Numbered from the stretch's first letter, positions 1 to 8,293 are shown. The stretch: DNA of 64,000 nucleotides from Croceimicrobium sp965279135 (GCA_965279135.1 OZ257133.1:2852001-2916000); one strand, 5' to 3'. Notes: a model not told the origin generated them from the sequence alone. Translations and numbers: made by a program.

Positions 1-750
1 TGGAACTTTTGCTCTAAACTCGATTTTCCCGTAAGTAAAAGCATGCTTCCCCTGGGTAGTAAGACGAGCTGAAGTCCAGTCTTGACCCAGATCATTTTTG
101 TGGGCTTCAATTATAAGCACACCGTCCTCTTGTCGGGCGTTTTCTATTCTATTCTCTGTGTAGTATTGCGGCTCATTATTGCCCCAACCCCAATTGCCAA
201 TATTGTAGCTCCACTTACTGGTATCCGGTAAGCCCGTGCCATCAAATTCATCACTCCAAACCAATTCCCAATTCTCACCCTCCATATTCTGTTTGTGAAA
301 GTTAGGAGTGCTCTGATGGCTCTTCAGCAAACTAAACCTTAGGGATTTAACTTTGGCTGACCCTTTTGCCAGGTGCAGGCGCATTTGATGTACACCTGTA
401 TCAAGCGGACTTCCATCAATGCTACTCATTTCAAATTCGCCTCCGGGACGCAGCATTCCGGTGATGTTATAAGTGCGATCGTCCTTATTATTGATGTAAT
501 CCTCAATCCATAATTCAGCGCTATCGTCACTTTGAGCCAGTAGCTCCACCTTGTAACGTCCTGCTTCTGATATTGGCAATTCGAAATCAATCTGAGCACC
601 AGATTCCAAACTTAGAATAGTATCTCCACCCAAATCGGTAGCGCTTAATTGAAGCGGATCATTCTCTTCACTAGTATTACTAACTTCTTGAGCCGGACCT
701 TGACAGGCATAAAGGAGAATTGCCAAGGCTAATAAGGAGCATTTTTTCAT
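1..750 (-). CDS. GH16 family beta-glucanase lipoprotein (3' end off-window)
   Basis: This is the N-terminal 250 residues of a lipoprotein that runs off the left edge of the window. It begins with a lipoprotein signal (MKKCSLLALAILLYAC, lipid-accepting Cys16). Residues ~25-115 look like a beta-sandwich carbohydrate-binding region. From about residue 117 the glycoside hydrolase family 16 fold starts, seen in WELVWSDEFDGTGLPDTSKW, then GWGNNEPQYYTENRIENA and RLTTQGKHAFTYGKIEFRAK. Family members hydrolyse beta-1,3(4)-glucans such as laminarin at the cell surface. The catalytic ExDxxE motif would lie beyond position 1 and cannot be checked. The ATG overlaps the stop of the upstream sugar porter (ATGA), so the two genes are cotranscribed and probably translationally coupled. 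The start is fixed by the signal peptide. Confidence 0.88.
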   Translation of the reverse strand, partial: MKKCSLLALAILLYACQGPAQEVSNTSEENDPLQLSATDLGGDTILSLESGAQIDFELPISEAGRYKVELLAQSDDSAELWIEDYINNKDDRTYNITGMLRPGGEFEMSSIDGSPLDTGVHQMRLHLAKGSAKVKSLRFSLLKSHQSTPNFHKQNMEGENWELVWSDEFDGTGLPDTSKWSYNIGNWGWGNNEPQYYTENRIENARQEDGVLIIEAHKNDLGQDWTSARLTTQGKHAFTYGKIEFRAKVP

Positions 751-2315
751 ATCGTCGCTTTTTCTTTTACCAGGATTTTTTCCAATTCCTCCAGAGATCG
801 ACCCTTGGTTTCAGGTACCACGCGGATAATAAATATCAGACCTAATAAGGCAAAAACACCATAGATTAAAAAGGTCATGGAGCTTCCTAGAACCTCCAAT
901 TCATAAGGGAATACCCACTGCACAATGAGGCTTACTGCCGAGTTGATCAATCCAACAAAAGAGATAGCAATTCCTCGTACCCGATTGGGGAAAAGCTCAG
1001 AAAAGAGCACCCACATTACCGGTCCTACGGAAATGGCAAAAGAGGCCACGAAAGCCAAAATCGCGCTTAAGATCAAAATGGTATTAAGTTCGGTTGCTGC
1101 CTTGATCACGTCTCCCTTTTTCTCTTCCCAAACTTCCGGGCCAATCAAGGCCTGTGCTGCAGCACTAAAGTCATTTTCAGAATCGAAAGCCTTACCGTCA
1201 AGACTACTAAGGTCTGCTTCCAGAGCTAAAGTCTCAATGTCTTCCGACTGCAGTTTATAGGTAGCAGAGCTGAATCCATAGGAAAGCACAAACATAGAGA
1301 CCACGATTCCCGCCACCCCGAAGATTAAGAGCGGTCTACGACCCAGTTTATCAATAAAAAGTATAGCCAGAATGGTGAAGACTAAGTTGACTAAACCAAC
1401 CAGGATTGCTTGCATAAAAGAGGCATCTGTACCTAAGCCACTTTGCTCGAAAATCATTGGTGCGTAGAAGAATACAGAATTGATTCCGGTGATCTGTTGC
1501 AAAATGGCCACCACAACTCCGATACTCAATACCAGCCGAAGAGCGGGGCTAAAAAGTTCAAACAAACCACCTTCATCTTTCTTGCTTTCGTTCTCTATGT
1601 TTTGCTTAATGCGATCAAGTTCTTCCAGAGCCTTTTCATAACCTGCTACGCGGGTCATCACTTTTTGAGCCTCTTGCTCCTTACCGCGCATCATTAACCA
1701 TCTAGGGCTACGAGGAACCAGAAACAATCCAAAGAAATAAAGGACAGCTGGAAGTGTTTCCAGTCCTAACATCCAACGCCAGTTATGCTCGGCAATCCCA
1801 AGATCAGCAACCCAAGAGGAATCGCTTTTTCCCAATTGTAAAATCCAATAGTTACTAAAGAAAGCAAGGGAAATACCAATTACGATATTTAACTGATTAA
1901 AGCTTACCAGTCTACCGCGTAGTTCAGCGGGAGCAATTTCTGCTATATAAAGCGGAGCTAAAATCAAAGAAGCACCAACCCCGAAGCCCCCGATCATGCG
2001 AGCAATCACTAAGGTTAAGAAGTCGGGCGCCAGCGCTGAGGCAATAGCTGAAATTGCATAAAGAATGGCGGCTACCCTTAAAACCGCACGCCGTCCGACC
2101 CGATCACTAATGGGGCCTGCTAGCAGCATGGCTAGAGTAGCAGTAAAAGTTAAGGAGGCGACAGACCAGCCTAATTGCAGTTTTGTGAGTTCAAATTCTA
2201 CTTCTATGAATCCAACTACTCCGGAGATAACCGAAGCATCAAAACCCATTAGCAAGCCTCCAAGGGCTACAATGAGGGCAATTAGAAAAATAACATTGGA
2301 GTTGCCTTGTTTCAT
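747..2315 (-). CDS. MFS sugar porter family transporter
   Basis: A 522-residue, 12-helix inner-membrane sugar importer of the major facilitator sugar porter family, probably a sugar:H+ symporter. Family signatures are present: DRVGRRAVLR after helix 2, PRSPRWL at residues 201-207 (usual form PESPRWL), QQITGINSVFFYAP at 273-286, DKLGRRPLL at 322-330 and the C-terminal PETKGRSLEELE. An acidic extramembrane insertion of about 60 residues (352-410) separates two C-terminal helices and makes the protein longer than XylE-type porters. It lies between the Nudix-type regulator upstream and the GH16 gene, with whose start its stop overlaps, suggesting uptake of sugar released by the GH16 enzyme. The exact substrate is not readable from sequence; glucose is the natural guess if the glycan is laminarin. 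Confidence 0.9.
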   Translation of the reverse strand: MKQGNSNVIFLIALIVALGGLLMGFDASVISGVVGFIEVEFELTKLQLGWSVASLTFTATLAMLLAGPISDRVGRRAVLRVAAILYAISAIASALAPDFLTLVIARMIGGFGVGASLILAPLYIAEIAPAELRGRLVSFNQLNIVIGISLAFFSNYWILQLGKSDSSWVADLGIAEHNWRWMLGLETLPAVLYFFGLFLVPRSPRWLMMRGKEQEAQKVMTRVAGYEKALEELDRIKQNIENESKKDEGGLFELFSPALRLVLSIGVVVAILQQITGINSVFFYAPMIFEQSGLGTDASFMQAILVGLVNLVFTILAILFIDKLGRRPLLIFGVAGIVVSMFVLSYGFSSATYKLQSEDIETLALEADLSSLDGKAFDSENDFSAAAQALIGPEVWEEKKGDVIKAATELNTILILSAILAFVASFAISVGPVMWVLFSELFPNRVRGIAISFVGLINSAVSLIVQWVFPYELEVLGSSMTFLIYGVFALLGLIFIIRVVPETKGRSLEELEKILVKEKATI

Positions 2316-2342
2316 AAAGCTTGTTTGGATGGTTACAAAAAA

Positions 2343-3098
2343 TCAGAGCTCGAAGGAAAAGCCTTTGGCTATAAGCTCATCGTAGCGTTGCTTATCGAAT
2401 TTGTAGAGCCGAGCGGGGCGATGCGGTACATCCTTCTGGTTCTCCTTAAGTGAAATCAACAGATTCATACTTAAAATACGCTTCCGGAAATTAGCCTTAT
2501 CGTATTTCTCATTTAATAAGGCCTCATAAAGCGCCTGCAAATCAGCCAGAGCAAATTTCTCCGGTAAAAGCTCAAATCCTACCGGCTGATGGCGCACCCT
2601 CTGCTGCAATACCTGCAGGGCATCATTTAAAATCTCACTGTGATCAAAAGCTAAATCAGGAATAGCCTCCAGATCTACCCAGTAAACACCGTCGGCCCAG
2701 GCAGAGGCGTGAGGATCATGCTTGGCAATATCTATAAGAGAATAATATCCGGTAGTAATAACTCGGCCTGCCGGATGTCGATCCACCTTACCATAAACTT
2801 GAGTCTGTTCCATAAACAGATCTTCAATGCCGGTAAGATCACGCAAAATGCGTTGCGCAGCAACATCAATATTTTCGTTGGGATAAACTAAATCTCCGGG
2901 CAAGGCCCACATACCTTTATATGGAGCGGCGCCCCTTTTAATGAGCAAGACCTTCAGTCGGTTATCATGATAACCAAACACCACACAATCCACTGAAACC
3001 CCAAACTGAAAAAACTTGTCGTAAGAAATCTCGTAATAGGGCACCGCAAACTGCGATCCTTGAGCTTCCGGGGATTTGGTAAGTGTCTTTTCGGCCAT
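2343..3098 (-). CDS. Nudix-fold transcriptional regulator (NrtR/AraR-like)
   Basis: A 251-residue protein with an N-terminal Nudix domain (about 30-150) and a C-terminal winged-helix region (about 170-245), the layout of NrtR-family regulators that control sugar and NAD genes. The Nudix box region (residues 68-91) reads GDLVYPNENIDVAAQRILRD followed by LTGI. The REUxEE core is replaced by R-I-L-R-D-L, so the metal-binding glutamates needed for hydrolysis are missing. The domain is therefore more likely a ligand sensor than an enzyme. The C-terminal part (KANFRKRILSMNLLISLKEN and HRPARLYKFDKQRY) matches the conserved DNA-binding end of this group. It is the first gene of the regulator-porter-GH16 run and is divergent from the secreted repeat protein at 3272, so it probably controls both. 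The effector is unknown. Confidence 0.82.
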   Translation of the reverse strand: MAEKTLTKSPEAQGSQFAVPYYEISYDKFFQFGVSVDCVVFGYHDNRLKVLLIKRGAAPYKGMWALPGDLVYPNENIDVAAQRILRDLTGIEDLFMEQTQVYGKVDRHPAGRVITTGYYSLIDIAKHDPHASAWADGVYWVDLEAIPDLAFDHSEILNDALQVLQQRVRHQPVGFELLPEKFALADLQALYEALLNEKYDKANFRKRILSMNLLISLKENQKDVPHRPARLYKFDKQRYDELIAKGFSFEL

Positions 3099-3222
3099 GC
3101 TATAGAATTAGTCAGAATCCAAAAATAGTAAATTTCATTTAGTATAAGCTACCATAAGTGTAAAACATACATTAGTTCTTAGCCCTTATTTTACAAGCAA
3201 CAAGAATTTAATTTCGCATACT

Positions 3223-3253
3223 TAATGTCATTTTTACCAAAAGTATTACATTA
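3223..3253. promoter_or_regulatory. Candidate operator: TAATGT-N19-ACATTA inverted repeat
   Basis: In the 173-base divergent gap between the Nudix-type regulator and the secreted repeat protein, TAATGT (3223-3228) and ACATTA (3248-3253) form a 6-base inverted repeat with a 19-base spacer, ending 18 bases before the start codon at 3272. Its placement fits an operator of the divergent regulator. Six-base AT-rich arms can arise by chance, so this is a weak call. Confidence 0.25.
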
Positions 3254-3271
3254 GTCGCAAATTAATCTCTG

Positions 3272-5473
3272 ATGAAAAAAATTACTTTATTGTTTTTCTT
3301 GTTAGCTGTCTTCGGATTGCAGGCGCAAACCGACACTGTAACTTTCAGTGTGGACATGAACAGCTATACAGGAACCTTCACCACGGTGCATATTAATGGC
3401 ACCTGGAATGCCTGGTGCGGCACTTGTAATCCTATGGCCGATCCAGATCAAGACGGCGTTTGGGATGTGAGTCTTCCTATTTCCAGTGACACCTTAGAGT
3501 ATAAGTTCACCCTGGATGGCTGGACATTCCAGGAAAGTCTAACTCCAGGTAGTCCATGTACCGTAACTAATAGTGGTTTTACCAATCGTTCTTTAATTAA
3601 AACAGGCGATACCACTATGGCAACTGTTTGCTGGGAAGCTTGTGGTCCTTGTGGTGGTGCTGTTTTAACCCAAGCTGACTTACCTCTAACTTTTGACGAT
3701 CCGAATGTGAACTATGCGACCGTTGGATTTGGTGGTTGCTTAGATTCTTTAATGGCTGATCCTACCGATCCAACCAATAATGTAATTCGCATTGAAAAGC
3801 CCGTAGGCTCCCAAACCTGGGCGGGAGTTGATTTAAGTTCTGCTGGTTTGGCTAATCCTATTCCATTTGCATCAGGCTCCACTGAAATGAAAATCCGTTT
3901 CTGGTCTCCAGACGCTGGAATCGAAGTTCGCTTGAAAGTAGAGCAGGTTGGTGCCCCCACCATTTCGGTTGAAACCGTGGATACTACTACCGTTGTAGCT
4001 GGCTGGGACACTCTTACCTTTGACTTTAGCAATCAGGCAAGTGGAACGGCGGCGATCAGCTTTGCCAACACTTACGACAAGGTGATCGTATTCCCTAACT
4101 TCGGTGTAGATGGAGCCACTGCTGGTAACAAGACCTATTATGTAGATGACGTAATGTTTGTAGGTGCCGGAGGTCCAATGCTTAATCAAGCGGATTTACC
4201 TCTAACCTTTGATGATCCTAACGTAGCTTACATCACTCGTTCATTTGGTGGCTGTGTAGATTCAGTAAGAGTAGATCCAACTGATCCGAACAACAATGTA
4301 GTTCGAATTGATAAGCCAGTAGGTTCACAAACCTGGGCGGGAGTTGATTTAGCAGATGCTGGCTTAGCCAATCCTATTCCTTTTGCAAGCGGAGCAACTA
4401 CCCTAACCATTCGCTTCTGGTCTCCTGATGCAGGAATTGAAGTACGATTAAAAGTTGAAGATGCCACTGACCCAACAATTTCAGTGGAAACCGTTGATAC
4501 TACAGCAGTTGCCGGAGGATGGGACACCCTTACTTTCGACATGAGTACCCAAGCCGCCGGTACCGCCGCTATCAATTTTGCAAGCACTTATGATAAAGTT
4601 ATTGTGTTCCCAAATTTTGGTGTTGATGGCAACACTGCGGGAGACAAAACTTATTTCGTGGACGATGTTTACTTCGGGACGATCATGCCTCCACCAGCAC
4701 CGCTAGACACCGTGGATCTACCAATCACCTTTGATGATCCTAATGTAAATTATACCGCCACAGCTGCCTTTGGAGGTTGCTCCGACACTATCATGGCCGA
4801 TCCAACCAATTCCAGCAATAATGTTATGCGCATAGAAAAATCTGGAAGTGCAGAAACATGGGGAGGGATAACCGTAACCGCCGGCGGAATGAAAAATAAA
4901 ATCCCATTCACTGCCAGTGAAACAGGCATGAGAATGCGTGTTTGGTCTCCAGACGCTAACACCGTATTCCTATTGAAAGTAGAAGACGCTACTAACTCGA
5001 GCATTTCTGCAGAGTCTAGCGCAACTACGACTATGGCCGGAGCATGGGAAACACTAACTTTCGATTTATCTAATACCCCAACAGGAACCCCGGCCTTTGA
5101 TCCTGCAGCCACGTACGACGTAGTAGTGGTATTCCCGAATTTCGGTACTGCAGGTTCTACCGCGGGTGCGAAGACCTATTATGTAGATGATATTGAATTT
5201 GCCGGAGCAGTTGGCTTGAATGAAAGCAATACCCTGGCCAATTGGACTATCGCTCCAAACCCAAGCTCAGGATTAGTACGCTTGGAAGGTCTTAATGGCG
5301 ACAACTATAAAATTCAGGTAAGTGACCTTAATGGTCGCCTAATCCTCGATACTGAAAGCAAGGAACTAAACCAAGGGGAACTGTACCTTAATGATTTGAA
5401 CAATGGTATTTACCTTATTACGGTAGGGAACGAGTATAACTCGGTAAGCCGTAAACTGATCATCACCAAATAG
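3272..5473 (+). CDS. T9SS-exported glycan-binding protein with three tandem repeats
   Basis: A 733-residue secreted protein without a recognisable catalytic domain. Signal peptide 1-19 (MKKITLLFFLLAVFGLQAQ) is followed by an E-set/CBM-like module (22-128: TFSVDMNSYTGTF, NGTWNAWCGTCNPM, YKFTLDGW) of the kind found in marine GH16 laminarinases. Three homologous beta-sandwich repeats follow at 137-297, 309-468 and 483-643. Each has L-P-[LI]-T-F-D-D-P-N-V, an FGGC, an I-P-F, a WSPDA and a final V-D-D stretch. The C-terminus (~650-733, IAPNPSSGLVRLEGL to SRKLIITK) is a type A T9SS sorting domain. Repeats 1 and 2 are closest in sequence, so they probably duplicated last. The setting beside a GH16 enzyme and sugar porter suggests beta-glucan capture at the surface; that role is inferred. 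Confidence 0.82.
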   Translation: MKKITLLFFLLAVFGLQAQTDTVTFSVDMNSYTGTFTTVHINGTWNAWCGTCNPMADPDQDGVWDVSLPISSDTLEYKFTLDGWTFQESLTPGSPCTVTNSGFTNRSLIKTGDTTMATVCWEACGPCGGAVLTQADLPLTFDDPNVNYATVGFGGCLDSLMADPTDPTNNVIRIEKPVGSQTWAGVDLSSAGLANPIPFASGSTEMKIRFWSPDAGIEVRLKVEQVGAPTISVETVDTTTVVAGWDTLTFDFSNQASGTAAISFANTYDKVIVFPNFGVDGATAGNKTYYVDDVMFVGAGGPMLNQADLPLTFDDPNVAYITRSFGGCVDSVRVDPTDPNNNVVRIDKPVGSQTWAGVDLADAGLANPIPFASGATTLTIRFWSPDAGIEVRLKVEDATDPTISVETVDTTAVAGGWDTLTFDMSTQAAGTAAINFASTYDKVIVFPNFGVDGNTAGDKTYFVDDVYFGTIMPPPAPLDTVDLPITFDDPNVNYTATAAFGGCSDTIMADPTNSSNNVMRIEKSGSAETWGGITVTAGGMKNKIPFTASETGMRMRVWSPDANTVFLLKVEDATNSSISAESSATTTMAGAWETLTFDLSNTPTGTPAFDPAATYDVVVVFPNFGTAGSTAGAKTYYVDDIEFAGAVGLNESNTLANWTIAPNPSSGLVRLEGLNGDNYKIQVSDLNGRLILDTESKELNQGELYLNDLNNGIYLITVGNEYNSVSRKLIITK

Positions 5474-5497
5474 TTCATTAGTAGGTTACATTTGGTA

Positions 5498-5531
5498 CCC
5501 CGTCTCGGCTAAGCCTAGACGGGGTTTTTTT
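5498..5531 (+). terminator. Rho-independent terminator after the secreted repeat protein
   Basis: CCCCGTCT (5498-5505) pairs with AGACGGGG (5517-5524), with an inner GGC/GCC pair, and is followed by seven T residues. It lies 25 bases past the stop codon of the preceding gene. Confidence 0.9.
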
Positions 5532-5566
5532 ATCTTGTTGACTCTAGAACCTTTAAGCGATTGTAA

Positions 5567-5944
5567 ATGAAAAATCAGAAACTATTGCTTCTCCTTTTCC
5601 TTTGCTTAGGACTTAATTCAGGTCTTTGGGCTCAGGATGAAATTATTGAAGAAAAGACCCTTTATCACGTATTGCAGTTTAAATGGATCGATGAACCACA
5701 TATTGAGGCCAAAGAGGAAATTTTAAATCTATTCCGTGCTCTTCCTGATAAGATCGAAGGCTTTGAGGGGGTTAAGTTTTACAGTTTAATCCGCTCTTCC
5801 GAAGGTTATAATAATTTGGTGATCATGAGGTTTAAGGACGAAAAGGCCCTAGCTGTTTATCAGGAGCATCCCGATCATCTCAAGATTAAAGAACTTGCCA
5901 AACCTCTGGTCTCTGAAATGGGCAAATTTGATTATTGGAAATAA
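5567..5944 (+). CDS. Exported Dabb (stress-responsive alpha/beta barrel) protein
   Basis: A 125-residue protein with a signal peptide (MKNQKLLLLLFLCLGLNSGLWAQ would be cleaved near residue 23) and one Dabb domain at about 32-123. The typical ferredoxin-like features are LYHVLQFKW at the start of strand 1, a helix with EEILNLFRALPDKIEGFEGV, the core YNNLVIMRFKDEKAL, and the end AVYQEHPDHLKIKELAKPLV. Dabb proteins form dimeric alpha/beta barrels, and most bacterial members have no defined reaction. The gene sits alone after a terminator and converges with the AraC-type regulator, with only three bases between the two stops. No partner gene suggests a substrate. Confidence 0.8.
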   Translation: MKNQKLLLLLFLCLGLNSGLWAQDEIIEEKTLYHVLQFKWIDEPHIEAKEEILNLFRALPDKIEGFEGVKFYSLIRSSEGYNNLVIMRFKDEKALAVYQEHPDHLKIKELAKPLVSEMGKFDYWK

Positions 5945-5947
5945 GCT

Positions 5948-7057
5948 TTATGCAGCATCTCTTTGGAGAAAAAACTCCTTTGGAGACTTACCCGTCTCTT
6001 TTTTAAAGGCACGGTTGAATGTCGCTTTAGAGTTAAATCCACAATCATAAGCAATAGATAGAATAGTATAGTTCCGGTTTTCCGGTAGAGGGTAAACACG
6101 AATAAACTCCTGCACTCGCAAGGCATTGATATAATCGTTGAAATTAACCCCCTTCTGACTATTGATCGCCGCCGATAATTCTGAAGAGCTAACCTTCATC
6201 TGAGAGGCCAATTCTCTCACCGTCAATTCAGGTTGTAGAAAAAACCGTTCATTCTGCATTTTCGAATCCAGCTGCTGCAAGAGGATTTGCTGTTCGTCAA
6301 CAGCCTGGCTCTCCTCTTCTTTCTCCTGCTCTTCACTAAATAGCATATCCGCGGCTTGTTTCTGTCCTAATCCGCTAATACCCACGTATATGGCCGCCAA
6401 ACCGAGAGCAAGGTTCCACCACCAATCCTGATAAAAGGGTAAATCAAAATAGGCATCTATGATGTTCATGATTTCTCGAAAAATGATCCAAAAAATCATC
6501 AGCATTAAGAAATTTCTAAACCAGGAGAGACTAACCGATTCTATTTGGGAGAATCGGTCTTTTAACCATTCCCTATAGGCTGCGAGCAACTTCCAGGAAT
6601 GGTAAAAATAGTAGCCATAGGATATTAGCCTTAAGACCAACTCGCTTCTCGACCCCCAGGTGAAGAAAGTAGATTCCATAACTCGATCTACGGTTTCTGG
6701 CCCCATGAAGAATACAATCAACTGCGGCAAGAAAAACACAAACCAGGGTAATAAATGCCACAGGTGAATGGGTTTAAGCTGAAACTCTCGATTCACCTGG
6801 GCCCGAAGGTAAAAGAGCATTGCCGGTCCAAATAGCAAATGCACTCCCCTTGGAAATCCCTTCAGCTCATTCCAAAGGACATTTATGCCTGAAAAGCCAA
6901 AGGTATAATCCTGCAATTCCAAGGCGAAAATGAGCATTAAGAAAGCTAGCAAACGTAAGTTCAATTGTTCTTCTCGCCAACCGCGATACAGAAAAACTAT
7001 GACTAACAACAGGCAAAAGATGTAAGCGAACTGAAGCGGCGTGCTGTATAAACTCAT
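5948..7057 (-). CDS. Membrane-anchored AraC-family transcriptional regulator
   Basis: A 369-residue regulator with about seven N-terminal membrane helices (residues ~8-235, e.g. FAYIFCLLLVIVFLY, LLPWFVFFLPQLIVFF, FLMLMIFWIIF) and a cytoplasmic AraC-type double helix-turn-helix at about 265-365 (LTVRELASQMKVSSSELSAA, then SIAYDCGFNSKATFNRAFKK and ETGKSPKEF). This layout is common in Bacteroidota, and the membrane part is presumed to sense a signal. A glutamate-rich linker lies between the two parts. It is the second gene of a pair with the DoxX gene, 33 bases downstream of it. A pair of similar 12-mers upstream of that operon (7649-7683) is a plausible binding site, because AraC proteins usually bind direct repeats about two helical turns apart. 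Confidence 0.88.
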   Translation of the reverse strand: MSLYSTPLQFAYIFCLLLVIVFLYRGWREEQLNLRLLAFLMLIFALELQDYTFGFSGINVLWNELKGFPRGVHLLFGPAMLFYLRAQVNREFQLKPIHLWHLLPWFVFFLPQLIVFFMGPETVDRVMESTFFTWGSRSELVLRLISYGYYFYHSWKLLAAYREWLKDRFSQIESVSLSWFRNFLMLMIFWIIFREIMNIIDAYFDLPFYQDWWWNLALGLAAIYVGISGLGQKQAADMLFSEEQEKEEESQAVDEQQILLQQLDSKMQNERFFLQPELTVRELASQMKVSSSELSAAINSQKGVNFNDYINALRVQEFIRVYPLPENRNYTILSIAYDCGFNSKATFNRAFKKETGKSPKEFFLQRDAA

Positions 7058-7090
7058 AAGGGGAAATTAGCCAAATTATCCCCTTTACAA

Positions 7091-7588
7091 TTACTTCCGA
7101 CCGAAGAACAAGTAATCGAGACCGGTTCTGCCCGAACCGAATACCATTCCGTTAAAGGCGATCCATAAAAACCCGGCTGCCGGCAATAACGGCCAGGAAG
7201 AACCCCACTCAATCACGTTCGCCCATTTTTGCAAGAACATAGCCGTTAGCATCGTTCCTACGAGCATCATAGACCAAAAACGCGTAAAGAGGCCCAGGCT
7301 TAGAAACAATGCGCCAATAGTTTCGGTAAAAGCCGCCAACCAGGCTAAAAAATGGGGAGCCCAGGAATAAGGTGCACCAAAATTGGCTACGTCTTCAGGA
7401 AACCAGGATGCTACCTGAAAAAGGCCCAAGGGTTCTTCGCTATTAGACCAGGGCACACCGAACTTACTTGATCCATATTCCAGAGTTAATACTATTCCAC
7501 CTAAAACTCTCGGTAAGGCAAGGAGAATTTCTGCAATCCAATTTGGATAAGGAAGGGGCTTTAAAAAGGAATTCAAGATTTTTTTCAT
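7091..7588 (-). CDS. DoxX family membrane protein
   Basis: A 165-residue inner-membrane protein with four predicted helices and the DoxX family pattern: PRVLGGIVLTLEYGSSKFG near the N-terminus, PHFLAWLAAFTETIGALFLS in the middle and FLWIAFNGMVFGSGRTGLDY at the end. DoxX relatives have been tied to thiosulfate:quinone oxidation in archaea and to redox or thiol stress in bacteria, but most are functionally open. It is the first gene of a two-gene operon with the membrane AraC regulator and is divergent from the ECF sigma gene across a 165-base gap. The start is the only ATG upstream of the first helix. Confidence 0.85.
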   Translation of the reverse strand: MKKILNSFLKPLPYPNWIAEILLALPRVLGGIVLTLEYGSSKFGVPWSNSEEPLGLFQVASWFPEDVANFGAPYSWAPHFLAWLAAFTETIGALFLSLGLFTRFWSMMLVGTMLTAMFLQKWANVIEWGSSWPLLPAAGFLWIAFNGMVFGSGRTGLDYLFFGRK

Positions 7589-7648
7589 GATGTTTAATTT
7601 GATGGCGAAAGTGGCCTAACTCCTTTAAAACCGCGACTTATATCAAGT

Positions 7649-7683
7649 TGAGACGTCTCACATTAGCCTTTTGATACGTCTTT
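7649..7683. promoter_or_regulatory. Candidate operator: two related 12-mers 23 bases apart
   Basis: TGAGACGTCTCA (7649-7660) is a perfect 12-base palindrome. A related copy, TGATACGTCTTT (7672-7683), starts 23 bases later in the same orientation. Together they lie in the divergent promoter region between doxX-araC and the ECF sigma operon. A spacing near two helical turns fits cooperative binding, for example by the AraC-type protein encoded two genes away. Which operon is controlled cannot be told from sequence. Confidence 0.45.
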
Positions 7684-7753
7684 AGAAAAATTCTCTGGCC
7701 ATTTTTACAACCTTTGAATTCAACTTGCATCCTAGGAGTGTAAATGCCCCAAT

Positions 7754-8293
7754 TTGAGCATCAACCTTAAATCAACGATCAAAGCCCTTCGTAAGGGAAA
7801 CCAACTTGCCGGATTCCAATTGTATCAGTCCTTCAATAAGGCCTGTTACAATAGCATCCTACGCATAGTGCCCCAGGAAGATCAGGCTCGGGATCTATTG
7901 CAGGAAAGCTTCATTCAGGCTTTTAATAAGATTGATGAACTCAAAGACGAACAGGCTTTTGGCGGATGGATAAAACGCATTGCCATAAATAATGCCTTGA
8001 GTTTCCATAGAAAGCAAGGTTCTACGCTCCTGTCTCTGGATGAAAACCCCCACCTGGGAGTGGAGGAGGAGGATCAGGAACTCCCGGAACTTTCTTTCGG
8101 CGAAATTCAATCGGCCATCAACGAATTGCCTGCCGGATGTCGCTTAATCTTTCAGTTGTACTACCTCGAGGAGTATCAACACTCGGAGATAGCAATCGAA
8201 TTAGACATCAGTATTTCTAATTCTAAGAGCCAGTTGCGCTACGCCAAACAATTGCTTCAGGAAAAACTAAGAACAGCTTATGAAACTAGATGA
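7754..8293 (+). CDS. ECF-type RNA polymerase sigma factor
   Basis: A 179-residue extracytoplasmic-function sigma factor. Region 2 spans ~15-90 (FNKACYNSILRIVPQEDQAR, DLLQESFIQAFNKIDEL, AFGGWIKRIAINNALSFHR) and region 4 spans ~115-170 (INELPAGCRLIFQLYYLEEY, HSEIAIELDISISNSKSQLR). It directs transcription of a stimulus-specific regulon. No in-frame ATG precedes region 2; the first usable codon is TTG at 7754, with an in-frame stop at 7733-7735. An AGGAG-like sequence lies at 7734-7738. The gene overlaps the next one (probable anti-sigma) by 14 bases, the usual layout of a sigma/anti-sigma pair. A small out-of-frame ATG reading frame (7744-7770) overlaps its start. Confidence 0.9.
   Translation: MSINLKSTIKALRKGNQLAGFQLYQSFNKACYNSILRIVPQEDQARDLLQESFIQAFNKIDELKDEQAFGGWIKRIAINNALSFHRKQGSTLLSLDENPHLGVEEEDQELPELSFGEIQSAINELPAGCRLIFQLYYLEEYQHSEIAIELDISISNSKSQLRYAKQLLQEKLRTAYETR

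Noticed and set aside
3680..5200. Tandem DNA repeats inside the secreted protein gene
   Set aside because: They are the coding trace of the three protein repeats, diverged in synonymous sites, and are not mobile or satellite DNA.
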